Shown here: one piece after another, positions 53,760 to 62,014 of the stretch
Layout of the letters: each line of letters opens with the position of its first letter
Position numbering within the stretch: the stretch's first letter is position 1
Source of the DNA: Paenibacillus oenotherae
Lineage (GTDB): Bacteria > Bacillota > Bacilli > Paenibacillales > Paenibacillaceae
DNA: 64,000 bases
Assembly (NCBI RefSeq): GCF_019443105.1
Contig: NZ_JAHZIJ010000005.1
Location: forward strand, 186,001 to 250,000
Direction: 5' to 3'
Program-made: the position numbers and the translations under genes
The notes under the pieces: model-generated
What the model was told of the DNA's origin: nothing
Seen by the model: only the letters and a program-made list of their open reading frames with translations
Database searches by the model: none

Positions 53760-54788
53760 ATGGTTACTATTAAGGACATAGCGAAGATCGCAGGTGTGTC
53801 CCCATCAACGGTCTCCAGAGTTGTCTCTAATCATCCCAGAATCAGTCACGAAACATCACGTAAAGTGAAGGCAATTATGGAGGAGCTTGGCTACCATCCT
53901 AACATAATGGCGAAAAGCCTTGTGTCCAAGACGACGCAAACACTCGGCATCCTGCTGCCCCGCCCTGCGGAGGAGCTGTTCCGCAATGAGTTTTTTGGGG
54001 AATTGCTTCGCGGGATTGTGACCCAAGCAACCAGTGCCGGCTATGATACGCTAATTACGACCGTCACGAAGGATACGGACGAGCTGATGGCGATATCGCG
54101 CCTCGTTCGCGGACAGAGGGTTGACGGAATCCTCTTGCTGTCCTCACGGACTAGCGACCCCATTATCGGCTTCCTCCAGGAGAACAAATTTCCGTTCGTG
54201 CTGATCGGGAGAAGCGACGAATTTCCCGATGTGCTCTCCATCGACAACAATAATATTCAAGCGGCGCAGGATGCGACCAACCACCTGATCAGACAAGGAC
54301 ATACACGAATCGGCTTTATTAACGGACCGTCCAATCTGGTCGTTGCGCAAGACCGGCTTGAAGGCTACCATAAAGCGTTAAGCGATGCGAATCTGTCCAC
54401 CCGGCCGGAATGGATTACGTCCGTTGATATGATTCAGGAAAGCGGATTCCGTGCCATGTCGGGCTATATGAACCAGCCCGAGCGCCCGAGCGCGCTTGTT
54501 GTGTTCGATGATGCTATTGCCTTTGGCGTTCTTCGCGGATTAACAGAGCTCGGCTACAACGTCCCCGATGATATCAGTCTGATAAGCTTCAATAATAATC
54601 CGTTATCAGAGCTGGCTTCGACACCGATCAGTTCCGTGGACATTGGCATCTATCACCTTGGCTATACTGCGTCGCAATCCCTGCTTCGCGCAGCGCAGGG
54701 CAAGCCTCTGCCAGAGAATCAGCTAATCTTGCCGCACCGTCTTGTCGTGCGCCAGTCATCCATTAATCAAATTTCAAAAAGGTCGTGA
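53760..54788 (+). CDS. LacI-family transcriptional regulator (MalR-like)
   Basis: 342 residues. The N-terminal helix-turn-helix TIKDIAKIAGVSPSTVSRVV and hinge (ELGYHPNIMAKSLVS) precede a periplasmic-binding-like ligand domain (TLGILLPRPAEELF, GFINGPSNLVVAQDRLEGY, DDISLISFNNNPLSELASTP). GGAGGG lies 9 nt before the ATG. Translationally coupled to the GH15 gene (overlap GTGA) and downstream of GH13, so it most likely senses maltose or a maltodextrin and represses starch-sugar genes. The operator at its own promoter indicates autoregulation. Confidence 0.94.
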   Translation: MVTIKDIAKIAGVSPSTVSRVVSNHPRISHETSRKVKAIMEELGYHPNIMAKSLVSKTTQTLGILLPRPAEELFRNEFFGELLRGIVTQATSAGYDTLITTVTKDTDELMAISRLVRGQRVDGILLLSSRTSDPIIGFLQENKFPFVLIGRSDEFPDVLSIDNNNIQAAQDATNHLIRQGHTRIGFINGPSNLVVAQDRLEGYHKALSDANLSTRPEWITSVDMIQESGFRAMSGYMNQPERPSALVVFDDAIAFGVLRGLTELGYNVPDDISLISFNNNPLSELASTPISSVDIGIYHLGYTASQSLLRAAQGKPLPENQLILPHRLVVRQSSINQISKRS

Positions 54789-56752
54789 ATATCATCTCTT
54801 CTACTGACAAACCGTACTTAATCGACGCTATTACAGGCAACTCCCGCTTTCTCGCATCACTGGGCCGCACAGGCCGGATCTACCGGCTATGGTGGCCGAA
54901 CATCGATTTCCCGCAGCATCTGGATCGTATTCGCAGCGGCTTGTACCTGGAGGGGCATCTATCAACCGGAGCAACGACCTGGTTTGATGATGGTCAGGAC
55001 GGCTGGCAGCACGAGGCTGCCTATGTCCCGCAGACCAATGTGTTCCGGGTGAAGGCTGCCAACGAACGCATCCCTGTCTCCTGTGTCACGGTAGATTTCG
55101 CCGTGCCGGATCAAGACGTTTATGTGCGTGAATATTCATTCACGAATGAAAGCGATGTCCCGGTTTCATTCCAGTTTATATTTTATTCTTCCTTCCATAT
55201 CACGGATAATCGTCTATACAACACCGTACTCTTCGATGAAGAGGCAGATGCGCTCGTTCATTACCGCCACCGGTATTATTTCTCAATTGCAAGCTCCACG
55301 GAATGCAGCGGCTTCCATGCAGGCCGCGCCTGGGATCATGCCGGGCGGGGAACCCTCTATGGCAATATAATTGACACAACAACAGATGGAGCTCTCAGCT
55401 GGCGTGTTGATGCACTCCAACCCGGACAGACTGCTACTATACCCGTCTATATCGCCGCAGGTCTGGATCGGTTCTCCTCCCTGGATGCGCTTCGTCTGGC
55501 GACAAGCCGCCGTTCTGACGAATGGTATGCGGAGACCGTCAGCTATTGGAAGAATCTCATCGATAATGCCGCTCCATGCCCTACAGAAGACCAGGATATC
55601 AAGGACTTGTATGAGCGCTCTGTTCTTATGTTCAAATTAATGTCCGATGAAGCGACAGGCAGCATCGTTGCCGCGCCTGAGTTCGACGAGGGCTACACCC
55701 GCTGTGGCGGCTATGCATACTGCTGGGGACGGGATGCGGCGTTCATTACAACTGCGCTGGACAAGGCCGGCCTGACGGAGCTTACGTCCCGCTTCTACGA
55801 CTGGGCGCTTACCGCCCAAGACCCTGACGGCTCCTGGCAGCAGCGTCATTATCATGACGGCACTGCCGCGCCGACCTGGGGCATCCAGCTCGATGAAGGG
55901 GCCTCCATTATTTGGGGCATGCTGTCGCACTACAATCATACGCAGGATCGCACCTTCCTCGATCGTGTATGGCCAGCAGTGTCCAAGGGCGCCGATTATC
56001 TTGCCAGCCAGCTGGATGCAGAGACCGGCCTGCCGCGTCCGAGCCGCGACCTGTGGGAAGAGCGGATTGCCGAGCATACCTATACAGCTGCTGCAGTATA
56101 TGGCGGATTATCGGCAGCAGCTTCATTCGCCCGCCTGCAGAACCGCGAGGATCTTGCCACTGCATGGGAAGCAGCCGCGAATTCCATTAAGAATGGCATT
56201 GACCAGAACTGCTGGAATGAAGCCAAGAACAGCTACCATCGCGCTTTGAATCTGGAAGTGTGGCCGCATACATACGAGCAGGCGATTGGGCAAGGGCATC
56301 CCGTCTATACCGTAACATCCAAGAAAGGCTATACGACTCACTATCTCAAGTATGATTCCATGGTGGATATCAGCTTGCTTGGCATCGCCGTTCCATTCGC
56401 CGCTGTGGATGCGACCGACGAGCGTATGCGCATGACTGCCGATACAATCGAAAAGCTGCTTGCCTCTCCTGAAGTTGGCGGGATCAGACGTTACGAGAAT
56501 GACGACTATATGGGCGGCAATCCGTGGATACTTACCACACTATGGCTGGCCCACTATCGCATTACAGTAGGCGAATATGACAAAGCGAGAGAGATGCTCC
56601 GCTGGGCCGTAGAACACCGGACCGACATGGGCCTGCTCCCTGAGCAAGTAGATCGGGTGACCGGAGAGACCGCCTGGGTTGTCCCTCTTACTTGGTCGCA
56701 TGCCATGTTCATACTGGCGGTATCCATGCTTGCGGAAGGCAATCAGCTGTAG
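54785..56752 (+). CDS. Glycoside hydrolase family 15 (glucoamylase/glucodextranase-like)
   Basis: 655 residues, GTG start overlapping the lacI stop. The N-terminal ~270 residues are a beta-sandwich supersandwich domain (DAITGNSRFLASLGRTGRIY, VPQTNVFRVK), and the rest is an (alpha/alpha)6 barrel with GGYAYCWGRDAAFITTALDK, WGIQLDEGASIIWGM, LWEERIAEHTYTAAAVYGGL and GGIRRYENDDYMGGNPW. Acidic residues in the DEGA and WEER loops fit the GH15 catalytic pair. There is no signal peptide, so it should release glucose from short alpha-glucans in the cytosol, complementing the GH13 enzyme upstream. A long hairpin terminates transcription about 95 bp downstream. Confidence 0.93.
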   Translation: MNIISSTDKPYLIDAITGNSRFLASLGRTGRIYRLWWPNIDFPQHLDRIRSGLYLEGHLSTGATTWFDDGQDGWQHEAAYVPQTNVFRVKAANERIPVSCVTVDFAVPDQDVYVREYSFTNESDVPVSFQFIFYSSFHITDNRLYNTVLFDEEADALVHYRHRYYFSIASSTECSGFHAGRAWDHAGRGTLYGNIIDTTTDGALSWRVDALQPGQTATIPVYIAAGLDRFSSLDALRLATSRRSDEWYAETVSYWKNLIDNAAPCPTEDQDIKDLYERSVLMFKLMSDEATGSIVAAPEFDEGYTRCGGYAYCWGRDAAFITTALDKAGLTELTSRFYDWALTAQDPDGSWQQRHYHDGTAAPTWGIQLDEGASIIWGMLSHYNHTQDRTFLDRVWPAVSKGADYLASQLDAETGLPRPSRDLWEERIAEHTYTAAAVYGGLSAAASFARLQNREDLATAWEAAANSIKNGIDQNCWNEAKNSYHRALNLEVWPHTYEQAIGQGHPVYTVTSKKGYTTHYLKYDSMVDISLLGIAVPFAAVDATDERMRMTADTIEKLLASPEVGGIRRYENDDYMGGNPWILTTLWLAHYRITVGEYDKAREMLRWAVEHRTDMGLLPEQVDRVTGETAWVVPLTWSHAMFILAVSMLAEGNQL

Positions 56753-56844
56753 TTGCCCCGAAAGCCTGAAAGTCCTTTTTGGAAATCTCAGCTCCCACTA
56801 GGCGAAACATGCGAAACGGCAGTTATTTGCTCGTTTCTGGCCCC

Positions 56845-56888
56845 ATGAAGGTGAAATGCCTGCCAGCGTGCAGGTATTTCACCTTCAT
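56845..56888 (+). terminator. Long hairpin after the GH15 gene
   Basis: ATGAAGGTGAAAT (56845-56857) pairs perfectly with ATTTCACCTTCAT (56876-56888); the inner part is CCTGC-CAGCGT-GCAGG. TTTTCCTTT follows. It doubles as the first unit of the hairpin repeat family. Confidence 0.7.
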
Positions 56889-56990
56889 TTTCCTTTATCG
56901 GCCGATTTGTCCTCACATTCATGCTTGATCGCAGGCATTCTGTCATTATGGCGTCTTGTGACCGAAATTCATGCACATTCGCAGCCTTCT
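56859..56990. repeat. Second locus of the CCTGC-N6-GCAGG hairpin family
   Basis: Cores at 56859 (CCTGCCAGCGTGCAGG), 56920 (CATGCTTGATCGCAGG) and 56970 (CATGCACATTCGCAG). Steps are 61 and 50 nt, the same as at 26352-26463. The last core is again preceded by ACCGAAATT and followed by a pyrimidine run. Confidence 0.75.
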
Positions 56991-57030
56991 TGCTCCGTCA
57001 CGCTGCCTAAGCCCCCCATATACAATGAAA

Positions 57031-57069
57031 GATGCTTCCAGCCCCACTTTTAGTGGTTTTGGAGGCATC
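57031..57069 (-). terminator. Probable terminator of the nagZ-like gene
   Basis: GATGCCTCCA pairs with TGGAAGCATC (one G-U), with an inner CCAC/GTGG. Only a short T run (CTTTCATTGT) follows on the minus strand. Confidence 0.5.
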
Positions 57070-57092
57070 CCTTCACGTCATTTGGGACTGGC

Positions 57093-58433
57093 TCATTGGA
57101 TATTGGACTTTTCGGACAGCCCCTTGTTGTCATTTACTGTACCAAGCTCACGAGGCGCACCTGGATACGATTGTCCCTGAGTTATCCCCATTACCGCAAG
57201 CTTCTTGCGGATTGCTTGATTCAACCGCGCAAGCTCCTTATCAGGAGAAGGCGTCGGGTCGTCTGTGAGTCTGTATTTGTTCTTCAGCTTCAGAATTCTG
57301 CCGACACTTTCATCAATGCGCTCCTCCGATATTTCCCCGTTCTCGACACTTTGCTTTAGCGCACCCAGCACAGCAGCTACGTTATCGTACTTATGCGCGA
57401 CCATCACAAGATCTCCGCCTGCCTTGATCGTCAGAACAGCTGCATCTCCTATTCCATAATGCTTCGAGATCGCGCCCATTGTCATATCATCGGTAATGAT
57501 GACACCCTTGAAATCAAGCGCTCCCCTTAGCTGTCCAGTAATCATCAGCCTGGATAGGGACGCCGGCTGCTTCGAATCAATCTCAGGGAGCAGCAGATGT
57601 CCCACCATAACCGCATCCACGCCTTCACGGATCGCTTCAATGAATGGCACCCATTCCAACGCCCGCAATTCTTCTACCCCTTTGCGCACGACGGGCAAGT
57701 CCAGATGTGAATCAACCCCCGTATCCCCATGCCCCGGAAAATGCTTCACAACCGGAATGACGCCCTGCTCTCGCAGTCCCGCTATTTCCTTCAACCCCAT
57801 TCTGGTTACAAGCTCCGCTGTCGTTCCGAAGGACCGGCTGCCGATGACGGGGTTATCGGGATTGCTATTAATATCGAGCACCGGGGCATAGTCCATATTC
57901 ATGCCCATGGATCTGCACATCTTCCCCAGCGTGCTGCCGATCCAAGCAGCGAATCCAGCATCATTCCTTGCGCCAATTGCATGCGCAGCGGGCAGTGCTT
58001 CTACTCCTGGCAGGCGGCTGACCCGCCCCCCTTCCTGATCAACAGAGAAGAGCAAGGGCGGCGCGGCAGGGTTCAACCTGTTCCAGGCCTTGAGCTGATT
58101 GACCAAGGCCGTAACTTCCCGGGGCCTGGCGGATAAATTATCCTTGAAGAAAATAATACCGCCCACATGCTGCCCCAGAATCATTTCCTTCATGCGCCCA
58201 CTGGGTGTCTTTCCTTCAATCCCCGCAATAACCAACTGTCCCAGCTTCTCATCCAGCGTCATTCCCTTCAGAGCATCTTGAAGCCCGGCCTCCGGCTCAT
58301 GAACTGGCGGAGAGTTCCCCGATGGAGCTTGACCAGCCCCTGGCGCCCCCGCTTCAGGTGGAGCAGTATTGCCCTTCGAATTGGAACAGCCTGAGAGGCA
58401 ACAGATCAGGAGTAAAACAAACATGATGCGCAT
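57093..58433 (-). CDS. nagZ: Lipoprotein beta-N-acetylhexosaminidase (NagZ-type GH3)
   Basis: About 446 residues. Start at 58433 (MRIMFVLLL) with AGAGG close upstream. The lipobox CLSGC gives a lipid-anchored exoenzyme, followed by a Pro/Ala/Gly-rich linker. The GH3 barrel has QEGGRVSRLPG, MNMDYAPVLDIN, the diagnostic KHFPGHGDTGVDSHLDLP (His-Asp dyad) and the nucleophile in ITDDMTMGAI. It removes GlcNAc from muropeptides or chitooligosaccharides outside the membrane, as in Bacillus NagZ; Gram-negative NagZ is cytosolic and shorter. The ~80-residue C-terminal extension is charged. No nagB-type partner or amidase gene is adjacent. Confidence 0.93.
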   Translation of the reverse strand: MRIMFVLLLICCLSGCSNSKGNTAPPEAGAPGAGQAPSGNSPPVHEPEAGLQDALKGMTLDEKLGQLVIAGIEGKTPSGRMKEMILGQHVGGIIFFKDNLSARPREVTALVNQLKAWNRLNPAAPPLLFSVDQEGGRVSRLPGVEALPAAHAIGARNDAGFAAWIGSTLGKMCRSMGMNMDYAPVLDINSNPDNPVIGSRSFGTTAELVTRMGLKEIAGLREQGVIPVVKHFPGHGDTGVDSHLDLPVVRKGVEELRALEWVPFIEAIREGVDAVMVGHLLLPEIDSKQPASLSRLMITGQLRGALDFKGVIITDDMTMGAISKHYGIGDAAVLTIKAGGDLVMVAHKYDNVAAVLGALKQSVENGEISEERIDESVGRILKLKNKYRLTDDPTPSPDKELARLNQAIRKKLAVMGITQGQSYPGAPRELGTVNDNKGLSEKSNIQ

Positions 58434-58471
58434 TCTTCCTCTAAGCAAGTCCTCATCGTCCTCTCGCCATC

Positions 58472-59467
58472 CTATACACGCAATTCCGCATGATGGATGA
58501 TCGACGTCTCAATCTGAATCGTCACATGGTCGATATTGAATTTCTCTTTGAGCATGCGAATCGCTTCTTGAAGAATGGCGGACTGATCACTCTCATCCCT
58601 CACCAGCAGATGGCAGGTTAATGAATCAAGCCCCGACGTAATCGTCCAAATATGCAGGTCATGGACATTCTTGACGTCCTCTATATCCTCCAGCGCTTTC
58701 TTCACCTGCTGCTGATTAATGCCGGAGGGAGTGCCTTCCATCAGAATATGAAAGGTATGCGCTACTACACCCCAAGCACCCTTCAGAATCAACAAAGCGA
58801 CGATCACACTAATAATAGGATCTGCAATATACCAGCCAAATATAAGCATGACAAGTCCAGCCGCTATCGCTCCTAATGAACCGAGCGCATCTCCGATGAT
58901 GTGCAGATACGCGCTGCGCAAATTAACGTTGTTCTTGACATCGCCCTTCTTCATAAGCGACCAGGCGCTCACAATGTTCGCAAGCAGGCCGATCGATGCG
59001 ATGAGCATCATCGAGCCGCTAGCTACAGTCGGGGGAGCGAAGAGGCGCTCATAAGCCTCCCATATAATAAAGCCGGCGATGACGAAGAGCGTCACACCAT
59101 TGAACAATGCAGCCAATATTTCGAAACGGTGGTAGCCGTATGTTTTACGGGGCGAAGCGGCTCTGGCTGCCACGGATAACGCGATCAGACTTAGCAGGAG
59201 GGCACTGGCATCACTCAACATATGGCCCGAGTCTGACAGGAGGGCAAGGCTGTTCGTAATTAATCCGCCGAAAAACTCCAGCAGCATAATTCCCCCGGTA
59301 ATCACTAAAGCAATGAAAAGCCCCTTCTTGTTGCCGTCTCTGCCGTGATCATGATGGTGGTGATGGTGACCGTGACCATGGTGATCATGCGAATGGTTAT
59401 GTCCATGGTGATCATGCGAATGGTTATGTCCATGGTGATCATGCGAATGGTTATGATGCCCGTGCAT
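58472..59467 (-). CDS. czcD: Cation diffusion facilitator (CzcD-type zinc exporter) with a His-rich N-terminus
   Basis: About 331 residues. Start at 59467 (MHGHHNHSHD), GAGAGG 6 nt upstream. Residues 1-50 are almost entirely His, Asp, Gly, Asn and Ser, encoded by a 27-bp tandem repeat, and presumably bind metal. Six spans follow; HMLSDASALLLSL carries the transport-site His/Asp of span 2 and HIIGDALGSLGA that of span 5. The cytoplasmic C-terminal domain has VHDLHIWTITSGLDSLTCHL. It exports Zn(II), possibly Co(II) or Cd(II), in exchange for protons. A candidate ArsR/CzrA-type operator lies at its promoter. Confidence 0.94.
   Translation of the reverse strand: MHGHHNHSHDHHGHNHSHDHHGHNHSHDHHGHGHHHHHHDHGRDGNKKGLFIALVITGGIMLLEFFGGLITNSLALLSDSGHMLSDASALLLSLIALSVAARAASPRKTYGYHRFEILAALFNGVTLFVIAGFIIWEAYERLFAPPTVASGSMMLIASIGLLANIVSAWSLMKKGDVKNNVNLRSAYLHIIGDALGSLGAIAAGLVMLIFGWYIADPIISVIVALLILKGAWGVVAHTFHILMEGTPSGINQQQVKKALEDIEDVKNVHDLHIWTITSGLDSLTCHLLVRDESDQSAILQEAIRMLKEKFNIDHVTIQIETSIIHHAELRV
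59376..59456. repeat. 27-bp tandem repeats in the CDF gene
   Basis: Three nearly identical copies starting about 59377, 59404 and 59431, each encoding the nonapeptide HNHSHDHHG. The frame is preserved, so unit gain or loss would change the length of the His tract. Confidence 0.93.
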
Positions 59468-59569
59468 AAATATCCTCTCCCTTGAATGCTCTTCTATAGT
59501 ACTATACGATCTCCCTCCAGATGGTGATCCGCAGATAAAACCTCCGCGCCTAACCACGATCCAGAAATA

Positions 59570-59624
59570 ACATATGATTATGTGTTCATATATTAAATAT
59601 GATTCAGAAGTGAAATTTTGTCAA
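59570..59624 (-). promoter_or_regulatory. Promoter and candidate CzrA/ArsR-type operator of the CDF gene
   Basis: TTGACA (59624-59619), 17-nt spacer, CATATT (59601-59596). Just downstream is ATATGAACA-CATAA-TCATATGTT (about 59594-59570), an imperfect inverted repeat with the TGAACA/TCATAT arms seen at SmtB/CzrA sites. A zinc-sensing repressor gene is not in the window. Confidence 0.5.
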
Positions 59625-59663
59625 GGGTCTTTCTCCTAAATCCTCTAATGTCCTTTATTGCAC

Positions 59664-59717
59664 GGGAAAGCCCTCCCTTAGAGACCGCTTGCAGTCATCG
59701 TAAAGGAGGGCTTTCCC
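59664..59717. terminator. Long inverted repeat, possible bidirectional terminator
   Basis: GGGAAAGCCCTCC (59664-59676) and GGAGGGCTTTCCC (59705-59717), perfect 13-bp arms with a 28-nt loop. There is no T tract. It follows the alpha/beta hydrolase stop by about 30 bp. Confidence 0.55.
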
Positions 59718-59747
59718 ACTGTATTGTGAATGGATATTAGAACATCG

Positions 59748-60572
59748 CTAGATAGTCCACAGGCTCCAATCGTTGCGGCGCTTGCCAATGGCGTCGATCC
59801 AACGGAACGTAATGTCGAACAGCTGCTCACGCTCCGCCTTGGAAGAGAAGGTATGATCCGCCTGCATAATGACTTCCTTATCGCAGTTCCCTTCCTTCCG
59901 CAGCCAGAACATTTTCTGATACAAAAAGCAATAATCAACCGGTATAACCGTATCCGCCGTGCCATGGACGATCAGCACATCGCCATTGTAGCCACGAAGC
60001 TCCGTAAGAGGCTGGAACTGCGCCAGCGAGTCTGTGAATTGCTTCGTCAGCTCGTAATGCATATAATCGCTTTTGCCTGTCCGTTCTATCTCTTCTATGG
60101 CCTTCGTTCCGATAATATTGCGGATATCCATGAAGGGATGGGCAACCGGCGCCCACAGCACAAGCGTCTTCACCCGGGTATCGCGCGATGCCGTCAGAAC
60201 AGCCACCGCTCCCCCAAGGCTGTGTCCGACCAGAATAATACGTTCAGGATCAACAAGGTCAAGGCCCGCCGCGTAATCGAGCACCGTTCTCGTCTGCTCA
60301 ATAAGCGCATCCAACCCGCCGCTGCCATAATCCCCCGTGCTTTCGCCACAGCCTCCGTAATCGAAACGAAGCACCAGATAGCCGCTCTTCGTTAACCGTT
60401 CGGCAGCCTCGACAAACAGCCTGTCGGTTCCTATACGATTGCCTATAAAGCCATGGCATATGATAATGAGCGGATATTTGTTCGATCTAATCTCACCACG
60501 ATTAAGCGGGGGATATTGCAGTACACCGGACAGTTCCAACTGCCCGCTCTTAATGGTTATGGGATGATTCAT
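59748..60572 (-). CDS. Alpha/beta hydrolase (esterase/acyl-hydrolase-like)
   Basis: About 274 residues. Start at 60572 (MNHPITIKSG), AAGGTGG about 11 nt upstream. It has HGFIGNRIGTD (oxyanion region), FDYGGCGEST, the nucleophile elbow GHSLGGAVAV, a late acidic residue in VHGTADTVIPV and the catalytic His in QADHTFSS. Size and motifs resemble feruloyl esterase/BAAT-type or peptidase-S9-like hydrolases such as YitV or EstB relatives. There is no signal peptide. Substrate unknown. A lipoprotein gene lies 97 bp upstream on the same strand. Confidence 0.88.
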   Translation of the reverse strand: MNHPITIKSGQLELSGVLQYPPLNRGEIRSNKYPLIIICHGFIGNRIGTDRLFVEAAERLTKSGYLVLRFDYGGCGESTGDYGSGGLDALIEQTRTVLDYAAGLDLVDPERIILVGHSLGGAVAVLTASRDTRVKTLVLWAPVAHPFMDIRNIIGTKAIEEIERTGKSDYMHYELTKQFTDSLAQFQPLTELRGYNGDVLIVHGTADTVIPVDYCFLYQKMFWLRKEGNCDKEVIMQADHTFSSKAEREQLFDITFRWIDAIGKRRNDWSLWTI

Positions 60573-60669
60573 CGTTGGTGGCACCACCTTAATCCTATTA
60601 ATCCTACCTATTTGCTTGGGATTAAGAATACCATGAACAAATGCTGCCGTCAATCGTCTTTAACCTATT

Positions 60670-61089
60670 TTATTTCAAGGCTTCCATCGCCGCTTCTATC
60701 TGGCTTCCAAACTTGGTTCGTTCCAGATCTGCAGCTATTGGCGGGCCGGTAGTTACGGTGTCATTATAGTAGAGAACCAAGTAGCTGCCTTCTTGAAGCA
60801 CAATAGGCGGATAAGAGCTGAGGCTTTGCTGCCGCTCTTGAAACTTATCATGTCCTGATTCCCGCTTCTCTATCGTACCGAAGTCATAAATATGCAGCTG
60901 ATTCACATCATCCAGCTTATATATGTGTGGCTGGACGCCTTCCAAATCGCTATTCGCAGCCGGCACCACTTCCGTGAACGCGACCTCCTCTTGCTTCAAT
61001 GCATCTGCAAAAGATTGCGGCTTTCCCTCCGAGCAAGCCGTCAGCAGCAGCAATCCAAGCAGCGCCAAGCCTCCTATGAACCTCTTCAT
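60670..61089 (-). CDS. Small lipoprotein of unknown function
   Basis: About 139 residues. Start at 61089 (MKRFIGGLAL), GGGAGGG 6 nt upstream. The signal peptide with lipobox LLTAC predicts lipid anchoring at Cys19 and an outside location. The mature part is acidic, has no Cys, and contains QPHIYKLDDVNQLHIYDFGT and GSYLVLYYNDTV, which looks like a small beta-rich domain. I recognise no family. Its upstream neighbour (AlkD-like, 44 bp away) may be co-transcribed. Confidence 0.82.
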   Translation of the reverse strand: MKRFIGGLALLGLLLLTACSEGKPQSFADALKQEEVAFTEVVPAANSDLEGVQPHIYKLDDVNQLHIYDFGTIEKRESGHDKFQERQQSLSSYPPIVLQEGSYLVLYYNDTVTTGPPIAADLERTKFGSQIEAAMEALK

Positions 61090-61133
61090 TAGCAGCCCTC
61101 CCATGGATCTGAATATCGCGAGGCCGGGCGTGC

Positions 61134-61889
61134 CTATGCCCCGATTCTCTTCAAGGCTTCACGAACGCTGAGAGCAGATAATGGAGTCTCCTTCACGAAT
61201 GCACGCACCGCATGTTCATCGGTCTTCGCATATTCCCGCAGCGCCCAGCCGATTGCCTTGCGGATGAAAAATTCCTCCTCGTCCGCGCATTGGCGAATGT
61301 ATCCAAACAATAAGTCCTTATCCGTCTTTCCCTTGTATCCCAACTGGAATAGAAGAGCACTCCGGCGCAGCCAAAGATTGTCGGATGCAATCCATTTGTC
61401 CCCATACTCCGGAATCAGCTCTGGATATCGCCCGAACAGGCCTCCCACAAGCTTGCCTGCAATGATATCAACCGTATCCCACCAGGAGGCTGTCGTAATC
61501 ATCATTTCCAGCAGCCCGATCCATGACGCATCCAGCTTCTTCAGGCGCTTCTCCATCAGCAGCAATGCCGTATACTGGTATTCCCGCTCCGGAAGCTTCC
61601 ACAGGGCGCGAACAATAGCATCCAGCTCTTCAAGCTCAGGCGTCCCCTTCTCCTTCAGAAACTGCCGCGTCGCCTCGACCCGCTCCGGAGACTTAATCCC
61701 AAGAAAGGGAAATTGATCCCGCATATATGCAGCCATTGCCACTGCCTTGTCCTCATCCGAATGACCACGAAGCCACACTTCCAGCTCTGCCACATAGGGC
61801 ACTTGTCCCACTCCATCATCCTCCAGGTCCGCCATCAATCCTCGGCAGTATTCATTTACAGCATGCTCTTTCGTTCTATCATATACCAA
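61134..61889 (-). CDS. DNA alkylation repair protein (AlkD-like HEAT repeats)
   Basis: 251 residues, all-helical. Matches the AlkC/AlkD DNA glycosylase family by MAAYMRDQFPFLGIKSPER, EREYQYTALLLMEKRLK, the catalytic-region TTASWWDTVDIIAGKLVG, SDNLWLRRSALLFQLGYK and FIRKAIGWALREYAKTD. The WWDTVD stretch contains the Trp and Asp that recognise alkylated purines in AlkD. It would excise bulky cationic lesions such as 3-methyladenine or 7-methylguanine. The start is not certain: ATG 61889 lacks a clear ribosome site, and an in-frame ATG about 55 nt further in follows GAGG. Confidence 0.92.
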   Translation of the reverse strand: MVYDRTKEHAVNEYCRGLMADLEDDGVGQVPYVAELEVWLRGHSDEDKAVAMAAYMRDQFPFLGIKSPERVEATRQFLKEKGTPELEELDAIVRALWKLPEREYQYTALLLMEKRLKKLDASWIGLLEMMITTASWWDTVDIIAGKLVGGLFGRYPELIPEYGDKWIASDNLWLRRSALLFQLGYKGKTDKDLLFGYIRQCADEEEFFIRKAIGWALREYAKTDEHAVRAFVKETPLSALSVREALKRIGA

Positions 61890-61916
61890 TAGGAGACGAG
61901 AAATAAAATGCGCAGC

Positions 61917-61961
61917 AAAAAAATCCGCCCGGGTTCATAATTGAACCATCGAACGGATTTA
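61917..61961 (-). terminator. Rho-independent terminator of the nitrite/siroheme operon
   Basis: On the minus strand AAATCCG...GGTTCA-ATTA-TGAACC...CGGATTT, then TTTT. It lies about 55 bp after the cobA stop. Confidence 0.9.
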
Positions 61962-62014
61962 ACCGGCCGCAAGCTCCAAACCTGCGGGAGAGGTCGGCAA
62001 TGCACGACTTAGAA

